In this document: positions 8,461 through 16,987 of the stretch, piece by piece
Position numbering within the stretch: position 1 is the first letter of the stretch
Layout of the letters: each line of letters opens with the position of its first letter
Assembly: GCA_015075365.1 (NCBI GenBank)
Contig: JABTUN010000003.1
Span: forward strand, 124,001-188,000
DNA length: 64,000 nt
Direction: 5' to 3'
From: Verrucomicrobiaceae bacterium
GTDB lineage: Bacteria > Verrucomicrobiota > Verrucomicrobiia > Verrucomicrobiales > Verrucomicrobiaceae
Made by a program: the position numbers and the translations under genes
Notes under the pieces: generated by a model
The model's input: only the letters and a program-made list of their open reading frames with translations
Databases searched by the model: none
What the model was told of the DNA's origin: nothing

Positions 8461-9519
8461 TCAAAGCGCCCACGCTTTCACCTCACCGCCCATCCGCCAC
8501 ATCAACCGGTCCAGAGCGAGACCGATGCCTTCTTTGCGGCCGTTGAGCAGGCCAGCCCAGCACATTCCCCTGGCGGTGTGGACCATGATGGTGCTCGTGC
8601 CGGGCAGGGAGCCGCCGTGCCACCAGTTCGGCACCGGATTCACGCTCCACCCGCGTGCGTAGCCCTTGTTCACACCGGGAGTGGTCATCGCGCGGATGGA
8701 CTCCGGTTTGAGCAGTTTGGGCAGTTGCGACGCAAAGCGCACCAGATCACCCGCCGTGGCGATCCAGCCGCCGTGCGCGTCCATCCGCGCGACGTTCATG
8801 CCGTAGGCCGCGCCGGGTTTTTCTGTCAGATACATCACTTCCTTCGGCTGGCGGTCTGTCAGCGTGTTTCCGGCGATTTTCATGCTGGTGATGCCACATT
8901 TGGAAAATATCTCGTTCGCAATCAGCGCGGCGTATGGCTGCCCGGTGACTTTTTCGAGCACGCGGCCCAGCAGGCAGTAACCAAAGTTCGAGTACGCGTA
9001 GTGCTCGCCGGGCTTGTGCGTGAGTTTTTGGTTCGCGAGCGTCCAGGCGATGAGTTCCTCGTGCCACAGCGCCGGGTTTCTGAACATGGGATCGTCTTTG
9101 TCGTTCGCCCAGCCGCCACTCGTGTGCGTGAGCAGATGGTCGATGGTGATGGCGGCCAGATCGCCGTTGTGATTGCCACCCAGGATGCCTTTCGTGCCGA
9201 GAACCTTGTCGTCGTGCTTCAACAGGCCTTTCTCGACACACATCATCACGGCGGTGGCGGTGATGGGCTTGGAGATGCTGGCGATGCGGAAGCGATGCTC
9301 CGGCGTCACCGCCTCCTCGCCAGCCTCATCCGCAAAACCAAACCCCGACTCAAACTCGACCTCCCCGTCGCGTCCGTAGGCGATGGCCATGCCTTGAATG
9401 CCGTGCTCCTTCAGGAAAGCCTCCGCGATGCCGCAGATCGTTTGATCTTCCTCTTTCCGGGGTGTGGCGGCAAAGACCGGCCAGGCGGCCAGCGAACCTG
9501 CAAAGGCGCGTCGTTTCAT
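8461..9519 (-). CDS. exported serine hydrolase, beta-lactamase / class C PBP fold
   Basis: A 352-aa protein with a short signal sequence containing an Arg pair (MKRRAFAGSLAAWPVFAA), possibly Tat- or Sec-exported. Class C beta-lactamase motifs are all present: SxxK as SISK (S81, K84), YxN as YSN (Y176, N178) and the KTG equivalent HGGSLPG near residue 310. THTSGGWAND precedes the YSN loop, as is usual. These proteins include D-aminopeptidases, esterases and beta-lactamase-like enzymes; the substrate here is unknown. The start at 9519 removes four residues of a longer frame so that the signal peptide starts the protein. It lies 12 bp downstream of the Hsp70-like gene on the same strand and may be co-transcribed with it. 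Confidence 0.85.
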   Translation of the reverse strand: MKRRAFAGSLAAWPVFAATPRKEEDQTICGIAEAFLKEHGIQGMAIAYGRDGEVEFESGFGFADEAGEEAVTPEHRFRIASISKPITATAVMMCVEKGLLKHDDKVLGTKGILGGNHNGDLAAITIDHLLTHTSGGWANDKDDPMFRNPALWHEELIAWTLANQKLTHKPGEHYAYSNFGYCLLGRVLEKVTGQPYAALIANEIFSKCGITSMKIAGNTLTDRQPKEVMYLTEKPGAAYGMNVARMDAHGGWIATAGDLVRFASQLPKLLKPESIRAMTTPGVNKGYARGWSVNPVPNWWHGGSLPGTSTIMVHTARGMCWAGLLNGRKEGIGLALDRLMWRMGGEVKAWAL

Positions 9520-9531
9520 GTGCCCATGCAA

Positions 9532-11259
9532 TCACACCAGCCCGCGCCGCGCCAGAGATTCTTCCATGGCGCGGTCGATGAGCATGACGGCGAGGGTCTG
9601 CGTGGCGTCGTCGAGCTGCTGGGTGGCGGCCTTGAGCGCGCGGGCGTCGTGATCGGCGGAGTCGAGGATCTGACGCACCTTCGCGGCGTGCTCGCGCACT
9701 TCCTGTGTTTCGGATTCGCTGATGGAATCGCCCAGTTGGGCCAGCGCGGCATCCACGGCGGGGAGAAGCTCCTCCGCCTTGATTCGAGCCTCCGTCCAGA
9801 TGCGTTCGTTCATGTCATCGAAGGCGAATTCGACGCTCTCGGCGATCATCTGCTCCACTCGTTCGTCCGCCACGTCGATGGCGGTGCCGCGGATTTCGAG
9901 CGTGGTGTCGGTGTTGGTGGCGGTGTCTCGTGCGAGCACATTGAGGATGCCATCCGCGTCGAGGCTGAACTGCACGCCGACGCGCGCACTGCCTTTCGGG
10001 CCCGGCGGAAATGGAACGTCAACGCGGCCAAGCTCCCAGTTGTCCTTCGCCAGTTCGCGCTCGCCCTGAAGGATGCGGATGAGCATGGCGTCCTGGTTGG
10101 CGACGGCGTTGGTGAACATCTCGCCGGCCTTGGCGGGGATGGTCGTGTTGCGCGGAATGATGATGTTCATCAATCCTCCGAAAGTCTCGATGCCGAGCGA
10201 CAGCGGTGTGACATCGAGCAGCAAAACCTGCCGCAAGCTGCCGCTGAGGATGCCCGCCTGGATTGTGGCACCGAGCGCGATGGCTTCGTCGGGGTTTTGC
10301 GAGGTGTTGGGTTCCTTGCCGAACAACTCGGCCACAAACTGGCGCACGAGTGGCATGCGCGTGCTGCCGCCGACGAGGATGACCTCGTCGAGATCGGCGG
10401 CTTTCACTCCCGCATCGCTCATAGCGCGCAGGCAATGCGCGCGCGTGCGCTCCAGCCAGGGGCGCGCGATCTTTTCGAGGTCCGCGCGCGTGATGGTCAA
10501 AGTGTCGAAAGAGGCGGATTCGTCATTGGAGAGGCGCTTTTTGACCGATTCGGCCCCCTCAAGCACGCGGATGTCGTTCGGTGGCAAATTCAGCCGTTGG
10601 GCGATGAACTCCGCGAGCGCGCGGTCGAGATCATCACCGCCGAGTTGCGTGTCGCCAGCGGTGGCGAGCACTTGGAAGACGCCCTCGCGCATTTCGAGCA
10701 CGCTGATGTCAAAGGTGCCGCCGCCGAGGTCATAAACGGCCACTTTTTGGTGCTCCGTGAGCTTGTCGAGGCCGTAGGCGAGCGCGGCGGCGGTCGGCTC
10801 GCTCAAAATGCGCTCCACTGTGAGTCCGGCGAGTTCGCCCGCCTTCTTCGTCGCCGCGCGTTGTGCGTCATTGAAGAAGGCAGGCACGGTGATGACCGCG
10901 CGGCTGACTTTTTGCTCCAGCGCGCGCTCCGCGATGGCTTTTAGCCGCTTGAGGATCTCCGCCGACACCTCCACGGGCGTCACGCCGAGTTCTTTGAGGT
11001 CGTAGCGAGGTTTCCAATCACTCTCGCCGCCACGCCGGCCGATCAGGCGCTTCACGGAGGTGACGGTGCGCGCGGGATTGAGCGCGCGCTGACGCAGAGC
11101 CGCCGCGCCGACGAGGAGCGTGTCGCCGTAGCTCACCGCGCTGGGCGTGCTGCGGTCTCCGTTTTCGTCCGCCAGCAGGATGGGAAAGCCGCTGTCCACC
11201 ACGCCGACGAGCGAGTTCGTCGTGCCGAGGTCGATGCCGAGGATGGGTTCGGAGTTCAA
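9532..11259 (-). CDS. Hsp70 family chaperone, DnaK/HscC-like
   Basis: A 575-aa protein with all Hsp70 nucleotide-binding motifs: phosphate-1 GIDLGTTNSLVGV near the start, AVITVPAFFNDAQR, phosphate-2 YDLGGGTFDISVLEM and adenosine motif EVILVGGSTRMPLV. A substrate-binding domain follows (LLLDVTPLSLGIET, NTTIPAKAGEMFT) and a helical lid. It is shorter than DnaK (about 640 aa) and close to HscC-type proteins. No ATG fits the N-terminus; the frame begins with TTG (11257-11259), and this TTG sits in a tandem 13-bp repeat. It is 16 bp downstream of the kinase-like gene on the same strand. No dnaJ or grpE is nearby, so it is probably a specialised Hsp70 rather than the main DnaK. Confidence 0.9.
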   Translation of the reverse strand: MNSEPILGIDLGTTNSLVGVVDSGFPILLADENGDRSTPSAVSYGDTLLVGAAALRQRALNPARTVTSVKRLIGRRGGESDWKPRYDLKELGVTPVEVSAEILKRLKAIAERALEQKVSRAVITVPAFFNDAQRAATKKAGELAGLTVERILSEPTAAALAYGLDKLTEHQKVAVYDLGGGTFDISVLEMREGVFQVLATAGDTQLGGDDLDRALAEFIAQRLNLPPNDIRVLEGAESVKKRLSNDESASFDTLTITRADLEKIARPWLERTRAHCLRAMSDAGVKAADLDEVILVGGSTRMPLVRQFVAELFGKEPNTSQNPDEAIALGATIQAGILSGSLRQVLLLDVTPLSLGIETFGGLMNIIIPRNTTIPAKAGEMFTNAVANQDAMLIRILQGERELAKDNWELGRVDVPFPPGPKGSARVGVQFSLDADGILNVLARDTATNTDTTLEIRGTAIDVADERVEQMIAESVEFAFDDMNERIWTEARIKAEELLPAVDAALAQLGDSISESETQEVREHAAKVRQILDSADHDARALKAATQQLDDATQTLAVMLIDRAMEESLARRGLV

Positions 11260-11272
11260 GGTTCGGAGTTCA
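11246..11272. repeat. two tandem copies of a 13-bp GTTC-rich unit
   Basis: GGTTCGGAGTTCA occurs at 11246-11258 and again, one base later, at 11260-11272. The copies span the spacer between the kinase-like gene and the Hsp70 gene and run into the first codons of the latter, including its TTG start. Similar GTTC/TTCAG-rich low-complexity spacers occur at about 6957-7066 and 54548-54614. Confidence 0.7.
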
Positions 11273-11275
11273 GAG

Positions 11276-12019
11276 TTAAGATTGGAGGCGGGCGACGGCG
11301 GCGTGCAAGGAGTCGAGCAGGCTGCCCTGTGCCAGGAGCGGGATCACGTCAAAGGGGACGAGGCCGTGCTCGCAGACCATGATGTTGTCAATCCACGCGT
11401 CGAAGACCGCCAGGCCATCCGCCGGGCGAAACCATGTCCATGAACGGATGAAGATGAAGCCGCGCTCGATGAACCACGCGGCCATTTGATCTGGCGGTGC
11501 CGGTGTACCGATGAAAACCGGCTGCGAGGTGACAGCCTCCAGCCGTCCATGGCTGATGACGAAGCCCTCCAGGCGGTTCAACTCGGGATACGCCTCGCGG
11601 TCGAGATCGTGCATGAGGTGCGTATTGGAGAGCAGCAAACGCTCAAAGTACTCACGGGGGGACGCGGGACGGTCCTCGAACCAGTAGCGCACCGGCTTGT
11701 GCCGCGTGGTGGCCAGCGAGGCGGGGAAAATGCCCCAGCCAGGGCCTTTGGTGATTTTGTAGATGCGGGAGGGATCCTCGGCGACGCGGAAGATGTGATG
11801 CTCGCGTGTTTTCGAATCAGCGAGCGGGCTGGGAACCAAATCTTCCACCCACAAATCCTTCGTGTCCGCCCAGGCCGTCAGCGCTTCGGTTTCTCGACAC
11901 CGCTGGGAATCCAGCTCAGCTTTCGGCCCAGATTCCGCTCCACCATGGCCCACAGCTCCTCGGCAGACAGCGATGGCCTCTTCGAGGAGGAGGTCTTCGG
12001 GGCGGAGGGCGGGGGACAT
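11276..12019 (-). CDS. uncharacterised protein with a kinase-like (polyvalent protein kinase type) signature
   Basis: A 247-aa protein without a clear signal peptide. HHIFRVAEDPSRIYKITKGP resembles the ATP-lysine strand of phosphotransferases. VFDAWIDNIMVCEHGLVPFD near residue 215 resembles the D..xxN....G.....D catalytic and Mg-binding segment of protein-kinase-like folds. That makes a small kinase-fold protein plausible but not proven. The first 40 residues are poorly defined. It is immediately upstream of the Hsp70 gene (16 bp), so the pair is likely one operon. I do not recognise a named family with certainty. Confidence 0.6.
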   Translation of the reverse strand: MSPALRPEDLLLEEAIAVCRGAVGHGGAESGPKAELDSQRCRETEALTAWADTKDLWVEDLVPSPLADSKTREHHIFRVAEDPSRIYKITKGPGWGIFPASLATTRHKPVRYWFEDRPASPREYFERLLLSNTHLMHDLDREAYPELNRLEGFVISHGRLEAVTSQPVFIGTPAPPDQMAAWFIERGFIFIRSWTWFRPADGLAVFDAWIDNIMVCEHGLVPFDVIPLLAQGSLLDSLHAAVARLQS

Positions 12020-12139
12020 TGGCTGGCTTGCAACAAAGTGGTGTCGCGGCTGCTCATGGGACGAGATTAGGCCAAAACGTCACGGGTGGCAAACGCTCAA
12101 GTGATTGCCAAACGAAGGGCCAGCGGCCAGAATCAACAT

Positions 12140-13177
12140 ATGGAATCTCTCACCAACCAGTTGACCGCCCGGAAGAACCTCGACGCTGTGCAAATCGCCG
12201 CGGCGGCGGCGCAGTTGGTCGATCCGGCGGTGGAGGCAGGTGTGAAGGCGGGTTTCCTGCGCGCGCTGGCGAGGAAGGGCGAGACACCGGCGGAGATCGC
12301 GGGGTTTGTGAACGAGTTTCTGAAGCTGGCGGTCGATCCGGGGCTGGATCGCGCGAAACTGCCGGGGCCGATGCTGGATGTGGTCGGCACGGGCGGGGAC
12401 CAGCTTCATCTGTTCAACGTCTCGACGACGGCGATGTTCATCCTGGCGGCGGGCGGCGTGTGCGTGACGAAGCACGGCAACCGTGGCATCACCTCGAAGG
12501 CGGGCGGCGCGGACGTGCTGGAGGCGCTGGGCATCAAGATCGACCTGCCGAGGGAAAAAGTCGTCGCGGGCATCGAGAGGATCGGATTGGGCTTCTTTTT
12601 CGCGCCGTTGTATCATCCGGCGTTCAAGGCGGTGGTGGAGGCGCGCAAGCTGCTGGCGGCGGAGGGGCAGCGCTCGATTTTCAACATGCTGGGGCCGCTG
12701 CTCAATCCCGGGCGGCCGGATTACCAGCTCATCGGCGTGTTCGATCCAAAGCTGACGCGTACGTTTGGCGAAATCCTCGTGCAGCTCGGCCGCAAGGGTG
12801 CGTGGGTCGTTCACGGCAGCACGGGCGACGGACGCGGCATGGACGAGCTCTCCAGTCTTGGCGTGAACCAGGTCTGCCAGGTGGCTGGAGGCCGGATCAA
12901 CGAGACCAGGCTCGACCCGAGGGAGCTGGGCTTTGCCAAGGCGAGGATCGAGGAGCTTGTCGGCGGCGATGCGGGTGAAAACGCAGCGATTCTCGAAGGC
13001 GTGCTCTCCGGCACGATCAAAGGGGCGAAGCGCGACATCGCCGTGCTGAACGCGGCGGCGGGGTTTGTCATCACGGGGGTCAGCGATGATCTTGAGGCGG
13101 GAAAATCCTTTGCCGAGGAACTGCTGCTGCGCGGCGCGGCGCATGCGAAGATGCGCGCGATGCAGGATCTGTGCTGA
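12140..13177 (+). CDS. trpD: anthranilate phosphoribosyltransferase TrpD
   Basis: It transfers phosphoribosyl from PRPP to anthranilate, the second step of the tryptophan branch. The 345-aa protein has the family motifs GTGGD (83-87), KHGNRGITSKAGGADVLEALG starting at 111, FAPLYHPAF, NMLGPLLNPG and VVHGSTGDGRGMDELS. The start MESLTNQLTA matches the family length; an upstream in-frame ATG at 12086 would add 18 atypical residues. No other trp genes adjoin it, so tryptophan genes are scattered here. Its stop codon abuts the stop of the convergent gene within a TGATCA hexamer. Confidence 0.95.
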   Translation: MESLTNQLTARKNLDAVQIAAAAAQLVDPAVEAGVKAGFLRALARKGETPAEIAGFVNEFLKLAVDPGLDRAKLPGPMLDVVGTGGDQLHLFNVSTTAMFILAAGGVCVTKHGNRGITSKAGGADVLEALGIKIDLPREKVVAGIERIGLGFFFAPLYHPAFKAVVEARKLLAAEGQRSIFNMLGPLLNPGRPDYQLIGVFDPKLTRTFGEILVQLGRKGAWVVHGSTGDGRGMDELSSLGVNQVCQVAGGRINETRLDPRELGFAKARIEELVGGDAGENAAILEGVLSGTIKGAKRDIAVLNAAAGFVITGVSDDLEAGKSFAEELLLRGAAHAKMRAMQDLC

Positions 13178-14140
13178 TCACGCCCCCAGCGCCTGTGCGA
13201 GCATCGCCATGCTGGCATTTCCACCGGTGAGCACGCAGGCCACGCGTTTGCCCTGCCATTGGCCGCGCTCTTTTTTTAGCGCGGCATAGGCCAGCGCGCC
13301 GGCACCTTCGGCGATGTTGTGCGTGGCCTGGATGATCGCACGCATGGCCTGCACGGCCTCGTCGTCATTCACGGTCACGATGTCATGCGCATGCTGGATG
13401 ACATGCTGCAAGGCATCGCGATTGGGGGTTTTGCAGGCCACGCCCTCGGCGACGCGGGTGGCGCTCGGTTGCTCGGTAAATTCGCGCCGTTGAAACGACA
13501 ACGCGTAGGCTGGCGCGTGCTCGGACACGACGCCGATGATCCTGGTTTGCAAACCGAGTGCTTCCCTGGCTGCGGCGATGCCGCAGAAGCCGGAGCCCAG
13601 GCCGATGGGGACAAAGACGGCGTCTAGTGCCGCCACGCTGCGAAAGAGCTCCAGCGCATAGGTCGCCACGCCGCGCACGAGCCAGGGATGGAACGAGGGC
13701 ACGGCATGCAGGTCCTGCTGCGCGGCCAGATCGCGGGAGAATTCGAGCGCGTCCTGGAATTCGTGCCCATGCTCGACCAACTCGGCTCCGAGCGAGCGCA
13801 TGGCGGTGTTTTTCTCCGGGTTGTTGCCATGCGGTACGACGATGACGGCGCGCAGGCCGCTTTGGCGGGCGGCGAAGGCGATGGACTGGCCGTGATTGCC
13901 GGTGGTGGCGGCGATGACGCCGCGCACATCCGGCTGCTGGCGTTTCAACTCGTCCATGTAAACGAGGCCACCGCGAATTTTGAAAGCGCCAACGGGCGTG
14001 TGGTTCTCGTGCTTCAACCACAGCTCGCAGCCGAGGCCGTCTTCCAGCAGGGGCCAGCGGTAGGTGGGTGTTTCGCGGATGTGGGGGCGGATCAGGGCCT
14101 TGGCGGCTTCGATTTCGTGGAGGGTCGGCAGTGGCTGCAT
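13178..14140 (-). CDS. threonine dehydratase-like PLP enzyme (fold type II), no ACT domain
   Basis: A 320-aa PLP-dependent enzyme. The Schiff-base lysine is in the GAFKIRGG segment, the phosphate-binding loop is TTGNHGQS, and the C-terminal cofactor contact is LTGGNAS. The overall layout (RPHIRETPTYRWP at the N-terminus, PEKNTAMRSLGAEL, PIGLGSGFCG) matches catabolic threonine/serine dehydratases and the related racemases. The regulatory ACT domains of biosynthetic IlvA are absent, so feedback inhibition by isoleucine is unlikely. Threonine, serine or hydroxyaspartate are possible substrates. Confidence 0.88.
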   Translation of the reverse strand: MQPLPTLHEIEAAKALIRPHIRETPTYRWPLLEDGLGCELWLKHENHTPVGAFKIRGGLVYMDELKRQQPDVRGVIAATTGNHGQSIAFAARQSGLRAVIVVPHGNNPEKNTAMRSLGAELVEHGHEFQDALEFSRDLAAQQDLHAVPSFHPWLVRGVATYALELFRSVAALDAVFVPIGLGSGFCGIAAAREALGLQTRIIGVVSEHAPAYALSFQRREFTEQPSATRVAEGVACKTPNRDALQHVIQHAHDIVTVNDDEAVQAMRAIIQATHNIAEGAGALAYAALKKERGQWQGKRVACVLTGGNASMAMLAQALGA

Positions 14141-14202
14141 CCGGCACGGCTAGGCATGAACGACGCAAAGGCAAGGTCATGACCGGCGTATGAAAGAGCA
14201 CC

Positions 14203-15654
14203 ATGAGCGCGTCCACCACCACCCGTCGTCGTTTTCTTGCCTCCTCCCTCGCCGGAGCCGTTTCCATGCCTGCCTGGGCCGCGCCGCTGGGGGCGAACGG
14301 GGATGTGCGCGTGGCGGTGATCGGTTTTCGCGGGCGTGGCGGCGGTCATATCAAGGAACTGCTGAAGGTGCCCGGCGTGCGCGTCGTGGCGCTTTGTGAT
14401 GTCGATTCCGCGGTGGTGGACAAGCGCGTGGCGGAGCTGGCAAAGGACAACATCCAGGTGAAAACCTATCGTGACTTCCGCGAATGCTGCGCGGACAAGG
14501 ACGTGGACGCCGTCACCATTGCCACGCCGAACCATAGCCACGTTTTGATCGCGCTCACCGCCCTCCAGCACGGGAAACATGTCTATGTCGAGAAGCCGGT
14601 GAGCCACAACCTCATCGAAAGCGCCAAGTTGATGGCCGCCGCCACCAAGGCCGCCGCGAAAGGCATCATCGTGCAGCATGGCATGCAGCGCCGGTCTGAT
14701 GAAGGATGGGCCGCTGCGATGCAGTGGGTCAAGGAGGGGCACATCGGCAAGGCAAAGCTCTCCCACGCGCTCGTCCACGGCCTGCGCATGAGCATCGACA
14801 AGGTGGACGGCCCGCAGCCGCCGCCTGCCACGGTCGATTACAAGCTGTGGTCAGCCCCACGGCCGGAGCTGCCCGTCATGCGGAAGCAATTCCACTACGA
14901 CTGGCACTGGCAGTGGCCGTATGGAGGCGGCGACATCGGCAACCAGGGGCCGCATCAGTATGACGTGGCGCGCTGGGCGCTGGGTGATCCCGACACGCTG
15001 CCAAAGCGCGTGATGAGCTTTGGCAACCGCTGGGGCTATGTGGATGACGGGCAGAGCGCGAACTGCCAGATCGCCTTTCATCCGTATGAGCCGGTGCCGC
15101 TGATCATGGACAAATTTGGCCTGCCCGCGCGCAATGTGGACCCGAAGACCGGCGAGCCGCCCTACAAGGGCATCCGCACTGGTAACATCATCCACTGCGA
15201 GGGCGGCTATGTGGCCGAGTCGAAGGCCTACGACCACGAGGGGAAGGCGATCACGAAGTTTGAGAACTTCCTGACCGGCCCTGGCCACATGAAGAACTTC
15301 ATCGACAGCATCCGCGCGGGGAAATACACGAAGGACGTGCTCCACATCCGCCACGGACACCACGCGGCCTGTTTGTCTCATCTGGCGAATGTGTCCTACC
15401 GACTGGGCAGGGCGATGAAGGCCGGGGAGATCCAGGAGCGGCTCCAGGGGGACAAATTCGGCCAGGAGCTGTATGGGGAGTTCCTCAAGAACCTCGCGAA
15501 CAACAACATCGACCTCGCCGCGCAGCCCATCGTCGCGGGACCGTGGCTCGACTTCGATCCGGTGGCGAACCGGTTCACCGGCGAGTTTGCCGGGGAGGCC
15601 AACAAGCTGTGCGAGGAGGAGTACGCCGCCGGATTCGAGCTGCCGGAGGTTTGA
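14203..15654 (+). CDS. Tat-exported Gfo/Idh/MocA family oxidoreductase
   Basis: A 483-aa protein. The N-terminus carries a twin-arginine signal (TTTRRRFLASSLAGAVSMPAWA), then a Rossmann NAD(P) motif VAVIGFRGRGGG and the family signature HVYVEKPVSHN, whose lysine is the usual catalytic or binding residue. The C-terminal alpha/beta domain includes GGGDIGNQGPHQYDVARW and HMKNFIDSIRAGK. This exported subtype is very common in Verrucomicrobia and Planctomycetes, where it is thought to act on sugars or glycoside derivatives in the periplasm. The substrate is unknown. It is followed on the same strand by a serine hydrolase gene 38 bp downstream. Confidence 0.9.
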   Translation: MSASTTTRRRFLASSLAGAVSMPAWAAPLGANGDVRVAVIGFRGRGGGHIKELLKVPGVRVVALCDVDSAVVDKRVAELAKDNIQVKTYRDFRECCADKDVDAVTIATPNHSHVLIALTALQHGKHVYVEKPVSHNLIESAKLMAAATKAAAKGIIVQHGMQRRSDEGWAAAMQWVKEGHIGKAKLSHALVHGLRMSIDKVDGPQPPPATVDYKLWSAPRPELPVMRKQFHYDWHWQWPYGGGDIGNQGPHQYDVARWALGDPDTLPKRVMSFGNRWGYVDDGQSANCQIAFHPYEPVPLIMDKFGLPARNVDPKTGEPPYKGIRTGNIIHCEGGYVAESKAYDHEGKAITKFENFLTGPGHMKNFIDSIRAGKYTKDVLHIRHGHHAACLSHLANVSYRLGRAMKAGEIQERLQGDKFGQELYGEFLKNLANNNIDLAAQPIVAGPWLDFDPVANRFTGEFAGEANKLCEEEYAAGFELPEV

Positions 15655-15692
15655 GCCTGCCCACATCCACTGCAGCCAGAAGATTCACGCCG

Positions 15693-16922
15693 ATGATCAC
15701 CACACGTCATTTTCTTTTCGTTCTCGCCTTCGCGCTACCCGTGGCCGGCAAAGACGCGGCCGCCCCGCCGCGCACACCCATCGCGGAGGCCATGCAGGGT
15801 TTTGTGGACCGGCAGGAGTTGGCCGGTGCCGTGACTTTGGTATGGAGCGGGGGCCGGCTGGTGTGCCATGAGGCGGTGGGGTTTCAGGATCTCGCCAGCC
15901 GCGTGCCGATGGCCAGGGACAGCCTCTTCTGGATTGCCTCGATGACGAAGCCGGTGACCGCGCTGGGCGTGATGATGCTGGTGGATGAGGGAAAGCTGGG
16001 CCTGGATGACCCGGTGTCGAAGCATCTGCCGGAGTTCCGCGGCCAGATGCTGGTGAAGGAGAAAAGCGCGGAGCGCACGGTGTTGGCGAAACCCGCGCGC
16101 CCGGTCACAATCAAGGACCTGCTCACCCACACGAGTGGTCTTGTGGGCCAGGGGCCGTTGGAGGCGGACGCGCTGGATGTGCTGACGCTAAAAGAGGCGG
16201 TGATAAGCTACGGCCTCAGCCCGCTTCAGTTCGAGCCGGGGAGCAAGTGGTCCTACTGCAATCCGGGCATCAACACGCTGGGCCGCTTGATCGAGGTGGC
16301 CAGCGGCGAGGAATACGCGCATTTTTTGGAGAAGCGGCTCTTCAAGCCCCTCCGCATGAAGGACACAACCTTCTGGCCGGGCGGTGGCGACCTGAAAAAA
16401 CGCCTCGCCACCTCCTACAAGCCGGGACCGGACGGCAAGGGGCTGGAGCCGGCGACGATCAAGTACCTGACGGAGCCCTATTCGAGCAAGAAACGCACGC
16501 CGCTGGCCGCGGGCGGTCTTTTTTCGACCGCGGAGGATCTGCTGAAGCTCTACCGCATGTTGCTCAACGGAGGCGAGCTCGAAGGCAGGCGCTACATCAG
16601 CGCGGAGAGCCTGAAACAGATGACCCGCAACCACACGGGGGATCTCAAGGCCGGATTCACAGAGGGGATGGGCATGGGGCTGGGCTTCCAGGTCGTGCGG
16701 ACGCCAGTGGTGGGAGTGACCAGCACGCTCAGCACGGGCACCTATGGCCATGGCGGGGCGCATGGGACGCAGGGCTGGATCGATCCGGAGAAAAAGACCA
16801 TCCACATCCTGCTCATCCAGCGCGCCGGTCTGGCGAACGGTGACGCCTCGCCGATGCGGCAGGCCTTTCACGAGGCGTTTGCGAGCATGGGCCGGCAGGA
16901 CGGAGTTTATCCTGGCCGGTGA
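15693..16922 (+). CDS. exported serine hydrolase, class C beta-lactamase fold
   Basis: A 409-aa protein with a signal peptide (MITTRHFLFVLAFALPVAG). Motifs: SxxK as SMTK in LFWIASMTKPVTALGVM, YxN as YCN in KWSYCNPGINTLG, and HGG in YGHGGAHGTQGWID. GGLFSTAEDLLKLYRMLLNGG is the usual late helix of these enzymes. It is a paralogue-type neighbour of the hydrolase at 8.5 kb but clearly divergent from it. Physiological substrates of this group (peptides, esters, beta-lactams) vary and cannot be assigned. A bidirectional terminator hairpin follows the stop codon directly. Confidence 0.88.
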   Translation: MITTRHFLFVLAFALPVAGKDAAAPPRTPIAEAMQGFVDRQELAGAVTLVWSGGRLVCHEAVGFQDLASRVPMARDSLFWIASMTKPVTALGVMMLVDEGKLGLDDPVSKHLPEFRGQMLVKEKSAERTVLAKPARPVTIKDLLTHTSGLVGQGPLEADALDVLTLKEAVISYGLSPLQFEPGSKWSYCNPGINTLGRLIEVASGEEYAHFLEKRLFKPLRMKDTTFWPGGGDLKKRLATSYKPGPDGKGLEPATIKYLTEPYSSKKRTPLAAGGLFSTAEDLLKLYRMLLNGGELEGRRYISAESLKQMTRNHTGDLKAGFTEGMGMGLGFQVVRTPVVGVTSTLSTGTYGHGGAHGTQGWIDPEKKTIHILLIQRAGLANGDASPMRQAFHEAFASMGRQDGVYPGR

Positions 16923-16929
16923 GGAAAGG

Positions 16930-16963
16930 AAAGCTCGAGGCCATGCGGTGGCTTCGAGCTTTT
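16930..16963. terminator. bidirectional rho-independent terminator between convergent genes
   Basis: An inverted repeat AAAGCTCGA (16930-16938) ... TCGAGCTTT (16954-16962) is extended inward by GCCA/TGGC around a TGCGG loop and followed by a T-run. It lies between the convergent serine hydrolase and asd genes. Confidence 0.75.
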
Positions 16964-16987
16964 AGAGCGGGCAAGCTGGGCAACGGG

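Noticed and set aside
8578..10944. 788-codon open frame on the plus strand
   Set aside because: It is antisense to the serine hydrolase and the Hsp70, both of which have complete motif sets.
15693..16922. antibiotic resistance beta-lactamase
   Set aside because: The SxxK/YxN/HGG motifs place it, like the gene at 8461-9519, in the broad serine hydrolase group. Nothing indicates true beta-lactam resistance.
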